Assembly (NCBI RefSeq): GCF_003945595.2
Contig: NW_024104404.1
Coordinates: 681,315-745,314 of the forward strand
Origin: Pipra filicauda
Lineage: Eukaryota; Chordata; Aves; Passeriformes; Pipridae
Length of the DNA stretch: 64,000 nucleotides
Direction: 5' to 3'
Shown here: positions 1 to 11,820 of the stretch, piece by piece
Layout: each line of letters opens with the position of its first letter
How positions within the stretch are numbered: position 1 is the stretch's first letter
The notes under the pieces: generated by a model
Database searches by the model: none
What the model saw: only the letters and a program-made list of their open reading frames with translations
What the model was told of the DNA's origin: nothing
Made by a program: the position numbers and the translations under genes

Positions 1-820
1 GCAGAGTGTTGGTACAGCTCTGTTGGGGGGATCTGGTTCCTGTAATGCAGCTGAAATGAAGCGGAGGGAGCTGGAGGGCAAAGGATGCTCCATCCAACGC
101 CTCCCTCCCCACGTGGCCGTTCCTGCTTGTGTGACGTCTGTGTTTTCCCTTCTCTCCCCTCCCAGATTTCTGCCTGCAAAAAAACGATCCACTGAGCACT
201 TCAAAACCGCCAGTGAGATGAGATTTGCCTCTCAGCACAAATCCTGTGTCATGTGGAGGGGAGGAAGGATGCAACAGCCCTCTTCTGCTCTTAAATCAGG
301 CCTGGATGTGCCCTCGCTTCCCACCACCCCAGGAGGCACGAGGCTGCTTTACGAGCAGTAAGAGTTTCTGCTCTGCAAACATTTCCCTTCCTCCACCTCT
401 AACAGCACAGGATGCAGAGTTTATATCTAAAAAGAAATAAATAAAAACAATCCTGCAGTTAAGAAAGGGCGGGGAGGGGGGAAGGATAAAAGCAAGGGAA
501 GGAACTTCATCCTTTGGTGGCAGCAGCGTCAGGCCCCCGTGGTTGGAACCCCAACGAGAACCAAAGTATCTTCATCATTATCTTGCTGGAAATGGCAGCT
601 GCTTCACCAGCCGCTGCTCGGGCGGGACAGTGGCTTTTATGGGAGCAGGAAGGGAACAGTGGGGCAGGGAATTAAAATATGGGCTACAAATTGGAAACGG
701 CGGGGGGTGCCGGGGGATTCGGCTTAGCTGGCGGACGCCCAGCGTGCTCCCTATTTATGCTACGCCAATGACTTTGCTCTCAAGCAGCTTGCAGGAGAGA
801 AGGGAAGAGAAAAAAAATAA

Positions 821-835
821 TATATATATATATAT
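821..835. repeat. (TA)n microsatellite
   Basis: About seven and a half TA units follow an A-rich run at 810-820. It is short and probably weakly polymorphic. Confidence 0.85.
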
Positions 836-3800
836 CTTGCAGCTTGCCTTGGCCCAGGAAATTCCTGCAGAAGCCAATGGCAGGAGGGACTGCAGTGCCG
901 TAGGTCGGAGTGATGTAACCGCCCCTCTGCAGCCATGAATTACCTGCCCTTGTTGCAGGTTGCTCTGTCTGGAGAATAATCTTATGGATGAAGAACTGGC
1001 TGGGGAGGAAGGGTAGATGCAGCAGTGGCTGCATCCCCTTACACTGGTGCAAACCCCGTGAGGTTGAACCCAGGCTGAAGACAGAATTTGACCTGTCCAA
1101 CCTCACCCCCGGCCTTATCTCACACTCAGAGAAGCCTGAAGTCAAATCTGTGGTCAAGTATGACCTTGGCTCTTCTGAGTCTGTTTTTCTGCCTTTGAAA
1201 TGGGAATCATTGCCCAGCACTCAGAGCACCAACAGGATGAACACACAGAGGTGTGCAGAGCTCGGACAGGTCCATGGTGGGGCCACACAACCCTCCCTGG
1301 AGTTGTGGCCACTCTGCATCTGGGTGGCCCTTTCCAGCAGGACTCTGCCCTTGTCTCTGCTTCTGGAGCCCGATATCACCCCCAAGCTGAGCAAGAGGCC
1401 TGTCCTTGGCACGAGAAGGAGAAGGGAAATGGTGGCTGAGAGGTGCCTCCCTCGCACAGCGAGGCCTGAGAGCAACCAGAAATAGAAACGTGGGGCCATG
1501 AATTAAACACGCTGCAATCCCTCATCTGTCCCCAGAGGGGAGTTCAGCTCAGGGCAGAGCTCTCCTCTGCTTGGATGGACACGGGGGTGCTTCCCTGGAA
1601 AGGCAGGGCATGGGTCAGCAAGTGTCCTACTCCGCTGGTTTGAACAGGAGCAGCTCCTGTGAGTGCCCTCTTCTCCAGCCACCCTCACTTTCCTGGCACT
1701 ACTGGGCTCTTTGGGACAATGTTGACCAGTCCTGGGCACTCCTTGGTACCTCTGAAGCATCCCCCAGAGAGATCTGCTGCCCAAGGGCCAGAGCCACTGG
1801 TTTCTCTACGTGTCCCAACTGGGAGACCACCCCTGCAGAGATGGGGGTGCTGCAAAGGAGGACTGGGGAGGCACAAAATGGTTGTGGCTCAGCTGGACAC
1901 AGTGCCCAAGGCTTTGGCAGAGGGAGGCTGTCCCTGGGAACACCCTGCATGACCCAAACCGAGGTGTAATTACATGTCAGGCAGTTCAGTGTGAAAACAG
2001 CCAGAACTTCACTGTACAGGTGTCTCCTATGGCAGAGGACAGTGTCACCCTGGTGTTTATGGTGCTCCCAGTCTTGGAGAGGAGGACAGAGCTGCACTTA
2101 AAGTCTTAAATGGTTGTGATTATTGTGCCTGTGGACACAAATATCAGCTGGCTTCTCTGCCTGGGCATGATACACAGGCAGGGGCTCACCCTGCCAACAA
2201 ACACCCCATTCCTGGAGGCACAGCAGCAGTGAACTGTGATCCTGCCAACTGCTGCTTGGGTGTCAGGGTGGCACAGGCAGGAAGGAGGGCCCAGTCCTGG
2301 GGCTGGACCACCAGGCTCTGATCCTCCCACCAGGCTGCCTCCACCCTCAGCAATTGTCTCGATTCCCTTTGGTGGCACTGAGGGAGGCCCAGCCTTTCCC
2401 AGAGGCAGGGAGGCATCAGGGGAGCATCACTCGGGCAGTGGATGATGAGCTTTGCTGACAGCTGTCTGCAGTGGATGTGATGGATGATGCCTCACACTGC
2501 CCAAGTCTCTCCATGTCTCTGAAGTCCACCAGACAGCAGAGCTCTCAGAGGATTAGCCCTGTTCTTCCCTGCAGCCTCAGGGCTGGAGACAACTCCAGGA
2601 GCGATGGGGAAAATGAAGGAAGTAATTTAGAGCCTAACAAGGGGAAGTCCACAAAGGCCTGGCTCAGCCTGAAAGCCAGTTGCTCGAGAAGGAGCTCGAT
2701 TTCCTTCTGGCTTTGCAGATGCTCTGAGCACATTTTCCTGCCTCACGAAGGGAAATGCGTCGGGATTTGATATTGGGATGGCTTCTCCCTCATTGCTTCA
2801 TTACCTGACCTCGCAGAACATGCACAGCATTTTCAGTTCACAGATAAAACCTGTTTCTACACGGGCAGATGGAAGGGGGACACAGTCAGTGGTGTGGGTT
2901 GGCCACAAACTCAGCCTGCACACAAGGAGCTGTGTGAGCCCTGCACACGCCCCAGAGCACGTCCCTCGGTCCTCAGGGATGACCCCGCTCCTGTTCCCTG
3001 CTCCTCTGCTCCTTTTGCTGCCTGCAGGCACCATGTGTGCCCCCTTCGTGTGCACCCAGGTCACCTGAGATGCTTGTGGAGACGCTGCCAGGCCCGTCAC
3101 ACGTGAGCACGTCCAAAATGTGAGCACAGACACTGATACAGCACTGATCCCCCACACACAGCCGTGTTTGTATGTGGGTCAAACAGCCATGGGATCTCTG
3201 GTCTGGGAATGGCAGCTGGGGTATGCACATGCATCTTAGGGAGGGGCCAGAGCTTGGATAACCAGGAATAGGAATCCTAAGGACAGGAATATCCCATGCT
3301 GCTGCCTGTAGGGGTATCTGAGATAAAGAATCCTATAAACAACCAGTCCAGACAAAGGAGGGGTTTGGGGACCCTGGAACTCTCTGTATCTCTGTCTGCT
3401 CCTCTCCCTCTCTTAAAAAGGCCTTGCCTGCCCCTGCAGAAGCCCTGTCTGATCCATCTCCCTCTTTTTTATCGGGTTAATTGGCCGCTGCCTTACCGGG
3501 GAGAGCTCAGCCTGGCTGTCAGCCCCGAGCTGAGCTTAGCAGGCTCCACAGGCTCCCGGGAAGGAGCTGACACAGGGAAGGGGTTTTAACCTGTCATAGA
3601 GGCAGCTGGGGAAGGGAGCAGGACTTGGCTGCCTCTAATTGCTCTTTGCGCAGAGGTGCCTTGTTTATTCGATTAATTTGGAGCCGTCACATGTCAGAGC
3701 TCAACGAGCAGCTGCTGAGTGGGGGGAATTTTGCCTCTCCAGAAGGGTGGGGTGTGCAAAGCCCTTCTTTCCTTTAAACAACAACAAAACTCCTTCATAA

Positions 3801-4369
3801 AAACCTCCATCTCTTGGTCCTTAACACTCGTTATGCCCTTAGAGGGAGCCGTGTTGAAATGTGTCTGTGACACCTTTTTCCCCCCCAAAGTCACGCATGG
3901 GGTAAGTGTCAGAACAGGATGGAAAATGCTGGTCCAGAGCAAGGAGTTAAAATCCTTGAGGCTGTTGTGCCATTTGGCCAAAGAAAAAGCCTATTTCCAT
4001 CGATAAATGAACAGCTATTTTACAAAGTAACAGATATTCCCCGTTCCCGTAGGCTCCAAGATCCCAGGCCCAAGTTGTCCTCCTTGTTAGCAAACAAAAT
4101 CCCTTTCACCCCTGATCTCCCAGTGTCGTGTACCAGCCCCAGGAAACACACAGCAACGAGCACAGGCTGGAAGGGGGTGGAAGGACTCCTTGCTCCCAGA
4201 CATAAAACTGTAAATCAGAGCAGAGTGTATTTCCTCTGCCTGGATTTCACAGCTCTCTGTATGGTAATTTGGCCGGTTGCACTCTCTGCGTGTGTCGTGC
4301 TGGGAGCCCCTTTCAGCAAGGTCCAGGATTTAGCTACTTAGAGAAATAAAATAAAAATAATACATAAAA

Positions 4370-4560
4370 TCTTGTTGCAGCTTGCCCACTCGCAATCAAA
4401 TCTTCCCAAGCATGGGCAGCAGCCTTAGGAGCCATTTCTGTTTGATAGCTCGGGCTTTATTCACGTAGATAATGAGTTTGGCAGGAGGTTAATAAGTGTC
4501 AACTGAAAGATAATTTAAGAGTTGTAAAGATAAATTTGTTGTGGGCTCTTTTTCTGTGTG
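4370..4560. promoter_or_regulatory. Candidate noncoding regulatory element with clustered GATA motifs
   Basis: AT-rich unique sequence with three AGATAA motifs at 4467-4472, 4508-4513 and 4528-4533, the last two exactly 20 bp apart. AGATAA matches the WGATAR site of GATA factors. It lies between GC-richer stretches and has no coding potential. Cross-species conservation, which would decide the matter, cannot be seen from one sequence. Confidence 0.3.
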
Positions 4561-5160
4561 TGTGGCTGATATCTCAGTGCCCATACACATGCACACACGC
4601 ACAGTGCACAGGCTGGTTTCCAAGCCCATAATCCATATGGTTTTCTTTATTCCTTGAGGTATTGTAAATATCTAAAAGTCCCAGTGAAAATCCTTCTGCA
4701 TGTAAATTCCCATCTGCCTTTTTTCCCCCCTGACTTCCCCATGCAAGGCGATTAGATTAAGGGGGGGAAAGAGGAGAAAAAGGAAAAGAAAAGGAATAGA
4801 GCTTTAGAAAAGTGGCTTTTCCTCTCTGACACAATGCTCAAGCTGAGAATTTCCTCGTGGGCTGAATAGAGATGTGGTCCTTATGCAGCATTTTGAGATA
4901 GAAAGGGAATATTTGGCAAAGTTCCTCTGGGATTAGGCAGTTGGGGATTTTTTCTGCCCTCTCTCTTTTTTTTTTTTTTTAATCTTTGAAATAGCTTTTT
5001 TTCCTTAAAAATACCCTGAGATTTGCCCTGCTGTAGCCAAACTGATGCATGTATCTAGTGCAGATGGTGCTTGGCTGGAGGCTGGTGCAAACCAGCTCAG
5101 GGTACTTGTGCCCAGGGACAGCAGGAGTCAAAATCTCTGGAAGCGAATCCCTGGAAGTTC

Positions 5161-5308
5161 CCCATCCCTGGAAGTGTCCAAGGCCAGGATGGACGGGGCT
5201 TGGAGCAACCTGGTCTAAAGTGTCTCTGCCCATGGCATGGGGTGAAATGAGATGAGCTTTAAGGTCTCTTCCAACCCAAACCATTATAAAATCCTGTGAT
5301 TCCATGAA
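5161..5308 (+). mobile_element. CR1 LINE 3' end fragment
   Basis: The plus strand reads the sense 3' end of avian CR1: a 'catccctggaagtgtcca' block, 'ttggagcaacctggtct', a short 'cccatggcatgg' palindrome-like box, and finally 'cttccaacccaaaccatt' with degenerate terminal 'tgattcca' units. The element is severely 5'-truncated, as is usual for CR1, with no reverse transcriptase left. The 'ctggaag' block is locally repeated just upstream (5137-5175). Confidence 0.93.
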
Positions 5309-7671
5309 ATCCCCCTCGGAGCAGCATGAAGGTCTGGCATGTCCCCCCTAAGCAGGCTCAGGCTACTTGGAAGTGATTTTCTCTGCTAACTGATGTTTCC
5401 TGCCTCTCTGAAATCTCTGTTAGAGCTTGAGCCTCAACATATTAAAATCAGGATCCATGTAATACTTACCCAAAGAGCACTCCCTGCACCTCGGACAGGG
5501 ACAAAACACCCAGGACAAATAAGTTCAAGGGGACTTCCCTGCCCCAGACACCACAGAGGGCCCTTCCCAGCTCAGCAGAAATTTGGGCTGCGCCCCACGA
5601 GCAGCTCATCAGCACCAAAACATGACACTGGGCCTCCCTGTCCCCCTCTGCTCCACTCCATCCTTCCCTCTTCCTAATCCCCTTAAAAGCAGAACGGTTG
5701 AAGAGGGGTTGGGTGGTGGATGCTGTGCTGCAGGGACAGGAGAGAGGACAGCAGGCCTCTGTCACAAGTATCAATGTGATCCCATTCCCTATAAACCCCA
5801 CGAATTTAAAGATTATTTACATTTTAGATGCGGGTAACAACCATAATCTATTTGATTAGGCGAGGCTTGAATTAAGCACCAAATTCCTCTCTTTACATTG
5901 TCAAACTTAATAGTAGTTTAAAGATAAACCTCATTGAAACTCTGCCTTCCCTGCTGGGCTAATTAACACCCATTTAAGCTCTTAAACCTTTGATGGGTGT
6001 TTCTGTTCCAACTCTTTGGTAATAGGGGAAGCTACGTTAATAAATCAGGGGAAAATCTCGGGCAAGCAGCACGGACCAAAAGGCTCTGCCCAGGTGTGAT
6101 GGGTTTCCAACGCAGCAAGGGAGATAAAAGCACTTTCTTGATTAAATACTGCCACCAGGTTGAACTCTGGAGTTCTGTGGTGCTGCTGCTGCTACCTCTG
6201 CTAATGTGTGCTGAGGGTTTTATTTCAGGGTTGGTCCTGTGAAATGGGCCAGATTGATGGAGGGACTCAGCCAAGGTGTGCTGAGCTCAGTGGGTCCTGC
6301 CTCTGAGTTTGATGGCTTTGGATTTGGGTCCACAGAAAATCGCAATGACTTCAGACTCTCCTTGATGGGAAGATACTCTGGTAAAGCAGGGCCTAAATTA
6401 AGGGGAAATGGAAATTCAGTGTGCTGGTGCAAAGAAATCCCAAGTGAGCTGTGACTGCTGGAGTCGTGTTGAACTCTGCAATGGGATTGACCCCAATTCT
6501 GCCCTGTGAGAACCAGGGCTGCTGGATCCAGCTGGGGGGAACAGCCATGAGCTTCTCCCACATCCCTTTGACACTGTATTTGGCTTTTAGAAGAAATGCC
6601 CAGTTACTGTTTTGAGTGGCTCAGTTTGGATTCCTCTGAGACAGGAAAGAAATCTGCTCCTGGCTCCTCCAAACCTCACGTGGGCTTAACCCCATGCAAT
6701 TCCTGGTGCCCCGACCCCCCCTCAAGCAGGGGGTGTGTGAGAGCACCCATGGGGATGTTTGCCCTGGGCTGCAGCTACAACCTCAGCAAACTGGAGCCAG
6801 AGAGAGAGAGCAGGGAGCTGCCTGACCCCCAGAACACTTTGGGGTGCTGCAGCACCCCCAGGCAGTGGGCTGGGGCTGGGTTGGCTCCTTGCTGTCGCCC
6901 AGGGAGAGCAGCTCCTGGAGCCCCAGGGTGCTGTGAGGAGCCAGAACAGGGCAAGGAGAGACGGTGCCACATTTAATTAGCTCTCAGCAAACCCAGATTA
7001 TTCTTAACGTTAAACTAATCTTCAAAAAAGGGAACCCTTTAAATGAAAAGAAAAAGTGCAAGGCTAGGAAACCATTAATTGATTCCTTATTCATTAACCT
7101 TTGCAAACCACTCAAAAGAGCTGAAAAACGACTTCCTTTGCAGCGAGGGCTTAGGCAGGGGCTGGAAGGAGCCTCTCATAACCTACAACGCAGAGGGCAA
7201 GAGAAGGGCTGGTCCCAAACCGCTCCTTGTTTTGCTAATCAGGGAGCAATTCCTCACTCCAAGTCCCTGCTGTAAACACCCCTGATCTTGAGCACGCTCG
7301 TTTAAAACCACCCTGAAGCCACGACAGCTTCTCTGATATTTAATCTGCAAACCTCAACCTTCTCACGCTCATCCCTGAGCCCAGCAGCTCAAATCTCATG
7401 ATAGTTATTTTTCCCCTTTTATTTTTTTTTCAGTCCAGAGCTTCTGGAGCCCAGGGATTTGCATTGGAGAAAAAAGTCCTCGCTGGACAAGATTGTGAAA
7501 AGCAGTTTGCAAAGGGCTTTTGGGTTTAAAAAACCCAATCGCCCAGAGCCAAATGAAGCTGACAACAGATACTAAAATCCAGATATAAAATCTCCAGTTT
7601 AGCCACTAAAATTAATCAAATGGGAAAGGAAGATGAACCGAGCACCAGCACTGTGGGCACTCAGGCTCAGA
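5309..7671. other. Gene-free interval with candidate noncoding element
   Basis: Unique DNA. It includes the AT-rich candidate element at 5795-6000, listed separately, and a GC-rich stretch at 6.7-6.95 kb where several frames stay open by chance on both strands. No recognisable protein, RNA gene or repeat was seen. Confidence 0.6.
5795..6000. promoter_or_regulatory. Candidate conserved noncoding element (homeobox/TCF/GATA-like sites)
   Basis: About 200 bp of AT-rich unique sequence, sharply different from the surrounding DNA. It carries TAATTA at 5960-5965, CTTTGAT (TCF/LEF-like) at 5988-5994, AGATAA at 5922-5927, and GATTA-type sites near 5854. This composition is typical of vertebrate developmental enhancers. 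No reading frame or repeat accounts for it. The assignment is inference from motif content only. Confidence 0.35.
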
Positions 7672-7766
7672 TCATGGATTCACAGAGTGGTTTGGGTTGG
7701 AAGAGGCCTTAAAGATCATCTCATTCCAACCCCCTGCCGTGGGCAGGGACACTTTCCACTAGATGG
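7672..7766 (-). mobile_element. CR1 LINE 3' end fragment
   Basis: The plus strand shows the reverse complement of the CR1 3' end: 'cacagagtggtttgggttgg', then 'ccttaaagatcatct', the 'ccccctgccgtgggcaggg' box and 'ttccactaga'. Only about 95 bp remain, so truncation lies just inside the 3' untranslated region. Confidence 0.92.
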
Positions 7767-8395
7767 ATCACCTTTTTTTGGTCACCCAGAGCGTCAGCAG
7801 GAAGACAGAGCAATTCCCACCCACCCACTGTCCCCGTAGGGGTCTGTCCTGCTCCCCTGCCTGGCCACCCTCATGCCCTTGAAGGCCAAGGGCTGGTGTT
7901 GGATTAGTTTGCTGAGTGGAGTCTATTTTCCTGGGGAGTTCCACATTCCCCCCTTCCCTGGGAAGGAGGACAAACAGTGCAGTTTCCATAGCCACTGGGG
8001 AGGAGAAGAAAGGAAAAGCCTGCCAAATCACCTTTTGTTTGTGCCTGGCAGCACTTGGATTTGCCCTGATCTGAAATGACACTTTTCTCCCTTTCTGGGG
8101 TCTTGTTTTCTGGGTATTTGATTCCTGTGCCAGGACTTGGACAGAAACCCGTGGTTAAAAGCTTCCTCCTATAAACTCTGGAATTAACAACTTTCTTTCC
8201 CTGACCTCATCAGCACAGTGGGGTAAAAAACCACGCATTTTCTCTTCTCACACTTCTGAGACAGAGGGGAACCAAACCCTCCATGGGAATGCCTGATCCA
8301 GCTTCTTTCAGAGGGCATAGACTTAACCTGGAGCCTGGAGATGTGGTACCTGCAAAACTGAGAAGCAGTTTTGATGTTCCCATCAGGGGTAACTA
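7767..8395. other. Gene-free spacer between two CR1 fragments
   Basis: About 630 bp of unique sequence. Overlapping frames on the two strands have no recognisable product, and I see no repeat or RNA signature. Confidence 0.55.
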
Positions 8396-8562
8396 TCGAA
8401 TAATGGAATGGTTTGGGATGGAAGGGACCTTAAATCCCATTTTGTTCCACCCCCCTGCCATGGGCAGGGGCACCTTCCACTAAACCAGGTTGCTCCAAGT
8501 CTCATCCCACCTGGTCTTGGGCACTTCCATGGATGTGGCAGCCACAGCTTCCCTGGGCAACA
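8396..8562 (-). mobile_element. CR1 LINE 3' end fragment
   Basis: Begins with 'aatggaatggtttgggatgg', followed by the 'ccccctgccatgggcagggg' box, 'aaaccaggttgctccaagt', and 'gccacagcttccctgggcaa'. The order matches the reverse complement of the CR1 3' region. It is truncated at about 165 bp. Confidence 0.93.
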
Positions 8563-8656
8563 CATCTCTGAAGCTGGAAGCATGAAAAGCTTTGTGGCCT
8601 CCCTGAACAGCACACAGCCTGTACTGCTCTGGGATGAATTGCAGCCTTGTGCAGCA

Positions 8657-8669
8657 AAAAAAAAAAAAA
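8657..8669. repeat. Poly(A) tract
   Basis: Thirteen consecutive A residues in otherwise unique DNA, 95 bp beyond the CR1 fragment. No retrocopy is recognisable next to it. Confidence 0.8.
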
Positions 8670-9552
8670 TCATCTTTTCCAAACGTCCTCCTGGCAGAGA
8701 TCAGATGCCTGGAAAGTCACAGGCCCTGATCTTAAACAAAATCCCCACAAACCACCTCCTCCTGAGCATCCCCTGTGTAGCACAAGGGCCATTTCACTGC
8801 TCCACATCCTCCCTCTGCTCCAGGGCTCTGTCTGGAGCTCTCCTGATTCCTCCTGCTCAGCTCAGTGTTTGAAGCTGGGTGCTCTTTAAAACAGTCTCTA
8901 ATGATCCTCCATTGATCTCAATTATCCAGAGACAACTCTCAGTTCTCCTGAGGCCGATTAAGCAGGTTGCAGATTAATCATGCCCTGCTAAGTGCCCCCT
9001 TCATCCCCCTCAACTGGCTCCTTACGTCTTGATTTTTGTTCTCTGGAAGAAAACACACAAGACACAAATCCTAATGGTGCCTCTGCTGTACCTGCCTTCT
9101 TCCACCTGCTCAGTAACCTGGACAGGTAAGACTCAGCTGGTATTTTTGTTGCTATTTTTTTTCTCTCCATCCCTGAGAGCTGTGCACCCAGGAAAGCAGA
9201 AAAGAAAAAGGCCTCAAAGAGATGCTTTTCTCCAAATTCAGCAACTTTTTCTCTGCTGAAATGGAAATCTCTCATCAAAGAGCCCTGGGGAATGTTTCTC
9301 CTGTGTTTCAATGTTCAGATCTGGCTCATCCCAAACTTGCACAGCTGGTGGTGCCCAGGAGGAAACCTCAGAACTTGCCTAAAGGACTGAGATGGTTTGA
9401 GACGCTCCTGTAGGGAGAAGTTTGGAAGGGACAGGAGCTTTCTGGGCACCTGGGAAGCTCAAAGTGTGAGGATTTTTCCTCCACACCAGCTCAGAGGTAG
9501 CTCAGATCAACCCCAGGCTGAGGGCACAGTCCTGGCAATGAACTTGAACCAC
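8670..9552. other. Gene-free unique DNA
   Basis: No recognisable protein, RNA gene or repeat. The interval has moderate AT content and two pyrimidine-rich stretches. Confidence 0.55.
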
Positions 9553-9700
9553 AGGGTGGTAACTCCACCATCATCCTGGGCAACCCTTCCAGTGAAGGTA
9601 TTTTCCCTAATTTCCAATCTAAACCTCCCCTGGTGCAACTTGAGACTAAATCCTCTTGTTACCTGAGAGATGAGAGAGAAACCCCCACCTGGCTGCAGCC
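9553..9700 (-). mobile_element. CR1 LINE internal fragment lacking the 3' tip
   Basis: The plus strand matches the reverse complement of the C-terminal/3' region of the second main CR1 subtype in this window. It reads 'ggtaactccaccatc', 'ccctaatttccaatct', 'aaacctcccctggtgcaact' and 'gttacctgagagatgagaga'. The same blocks occur in the longer fragment near 34.75-34.85 kb. The terminal hairpin box is missing, so this copy has lost both ends or has diverged beyond recognition. Confidence 0.85.
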
Positions 9701-11544
9701 AGGAGGTCCCATCAGAGCCAGGCCCTGCATCTCCATCCCATCACCCTCCTGCTGCCAGCCTGTGATGCCCCTGGGGCACTGCTGCACAAGGGATTTGCTC
9801 TCTCCCCTCTTCTTCTCGATCATTTTGACTTTCTCCTGGAGTTTACAGCTTTCCAAGGTGCTTTTATCCCACAAATTTTAGTTTTCCTAATTCCTGAGAA
9901 TTAAGAATATTAGGGCAAAACACACTGAAAGAAAGGAGGAAAAAATGTTATTGGTAGCAAGCTGTCCTTGAAAACCTCGGTGTTTTTCTACATTTTCTTT
10001 TCTTCTTTAAGCTCTTGGCTCCAGTTTATCCAAAAGGAAGGAGGGCACAAATAAAGGTGGCACTGCTGCCCTGCTTGGGCCGCCTGGCAGAGCCTGGGTG
10101 AGGGGCCGTGGAGGTCCTTGTGCTCTCCAGATTAAGCACAAGTGCTTTGTGCAGATAAATAAATTGAAAACCCTCCAGCCCTGGAACACAGACTTGTATA
10201 GCAGCTCTGTCAAGTTAGAGAGGGGGAGAGGGAGCAGCTGCCTATGGAAAAAGAGATAAAAAGCTGAGAGAGAGAGGGAGACTGGTGTGCCTTTATGTCT
10301 TGAACTGTGAGCCAGAGATGGCTTTGAGATGGGAAAATGCAGCACTCTGAAACATATGTATTTATTTCTGTATTATACACCCACACATAAGAGCTCCACG
10401 TATCTCAAATACAATTCTCAGGCATGCACACAAATATAAATGTACACAGACACACGTGCTGGGGGCATCCTACACCTCAGATGCTCGTGGCTCCCTGTGG
10501 TGCATTCCCAAGTGCCAGCCTGAGCTGGATCAGACCAGGACACACCACCAGGATCAGACCACAGGGGTACAGCAGTCATGGCATGAACGTGCCCACAGCT
10601 GCTCCTTCCAATTTGGTGGCAGCAGCAAAAAGCCAGGGAGGAGTTGGAGCCCGGGGCAAGTTGGCATCAAGCTGGGGATGAGCTGGAGGGCAGCAAACTG
10701 GGCGGGGGGAGCACCCTCCAGTACCCCCAGCTGGCCCAGCTGCCTGCAGCAAGGACACCCCGCTCCTCCACTGACTGCCATTTAACTAATTTTCCTTCCC
10801 AATTAGCTCCTTTGCTTCCCTCCTTTCCCATTTAGCAAGTGAAGTCCCCAAGCCCTCTTCAGCATCCCTTGGCAGAGAGTGGGAGGGGAGGGTGGTGGGG
10901 ATGGGGACAGCAGGACCAGCTTCCAGGCACATCTGCTGGATTGGTTGGGAGGAAGGGGAGGGGGATGACTTCTGGCTGTGTTTCTGCTTTGGGAGCTGAA
11001 TCATGACAGGGAAAGGCTAACAGAGAAATGAAATTCTCTCCCCTCCTCCCGAGCCTGACTCGCTCACTCACACCCACCCACAATCCAGCCCGTGATCTTG
11101 AAGCAAAACTGGCTTTTATCATTACTTGTTCAATCTAGTCAATCAAAATTTCAATTAATGGCAGGGAATTATCATTCCATTCAACACAAAGAGGGTTTTG
11201 TTGTGGGATTTTTTTTTTTTTAATCTCTTACAAAGTGGCTGTCATGTTGCACTGGGCATCCTCCAGCAGCACCCTGCTATCAGCAGTGCCAGGGGTGTTC
11301 CCGGCCTCCCTGGCTCCACAGGTCAAACCCACTGCTGCTTTTTATAGGCAGAGAGCCCCAACCCTGCTGATAATTCCTATTTTTCCCCCTTCCTTAATTT
11401 CCCTGTGTGGGATTTCTCTGTGTGTGTGCCCTGGACAAAGGGGAGCAGCTCACCCTGTGATGGTGAGGGAGGGGAGGATGAGCACGGGAGGGAAGGATGG
11501 AGGGAGAGGGGGGTTAGAGGAAGAATCCATTTGTAATTACTGAA
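9701..11544. other. Gene-free interval with G-rich motif
   Basis: Unique DNA with no recognisable gene. It contains a G-quadruplex-type motif at 10881-10906, listed separately, and mixed AC-rich sequence at 10370-10460 that is too degenerate to call a microsatellite. Confidence 0.55.
10881..10906 (+). other. Potential G-quadruplex motif
   Basis: Five runs of three or more G occur within 26 bp, separated by loops of 1, 1, 4 and 2 bases. This satisfies the usual G3+N1-7 rule on the plus strand. No promoter or gene start is recognisable next to it. Confidence 0.6.
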
Positions 11545-11820
11545 ATAAACACGAGTCGAGGAGAAATGCAAATGCCTCGTGTTGTGAATTGCTTGACAGA
11601 AGAACTGACAGCTTTTTATTAGGGTGATAACAGCAAGGAGTTTTAAAATAGAATAATCGGTGCAACAAAAGCAATTTTCATTCTGAATTTTCATTTTAAA
11701 TGGATGATCTCGTTTTAATCAAGCGAGTCATCACAAAATGCTTTTAATTATCAAAAGTCAAGAGCTATATTGTAATTTTAATGTCTACTTTCAGGCTGAT
11801 GATTAGATTTATATAAAATG
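11545..11820. promoter_or_regulatory. Candidate conserved noncoding element (POU/TALE/homeobox-like sites)
   Basis: A 275-bp strongly AT-rich block in unique DNA. It carries the perfect octamer ATGCAAAT at 11566-11573, two TGACAG (MEIS/TALE-like) sites at 11594-11599 and 11606-11611, and TAATTA at 11745-11750 inside a near-palindrome spanning 11741-11757. The octamer sits in the loop of an inverted repeat with 8-bp arms at 11548-11555 and 11576-11583. No coding frame of note covers it, and no transposon signature is visible. Motif grammar of this kind is typical of developmental enhancers, but conservation cannot be judged here. Confidence 0.42.

Larger units (their letters stand above)
1..5160. 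other. Gene-free unique DNA, left edge
   Basis: I find no family motif in any reading frame here. The longest frames (146 codons on the minus strand around 780-1220, 165 codons on the plus strand around 988-1485, and 132-140-codon frames at 1.6-4.3 kb) overlap each other on both strands and resemble no protein I know. No CR1 fragment is present. The interval holds a short TA run, an AT-rich patch with GATA motifs near 4.4-4.56 kb, and a T-tract at about 4967-4980. It is intergenic or intronic. Confidence 0.6.

Noticed and set aside
1035..1110. 'cccttacactggtgcaaacc' resembling an old amniote repeat
   Set aside because: Too short and diverged to call without a profile search. It is mentioned only as a possible companion of the relic near 42.9 kb.
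10370..10460. Possible (AC)n microsatellite
   Set aside because: AC units are interrupted too often to form a repeat tract.
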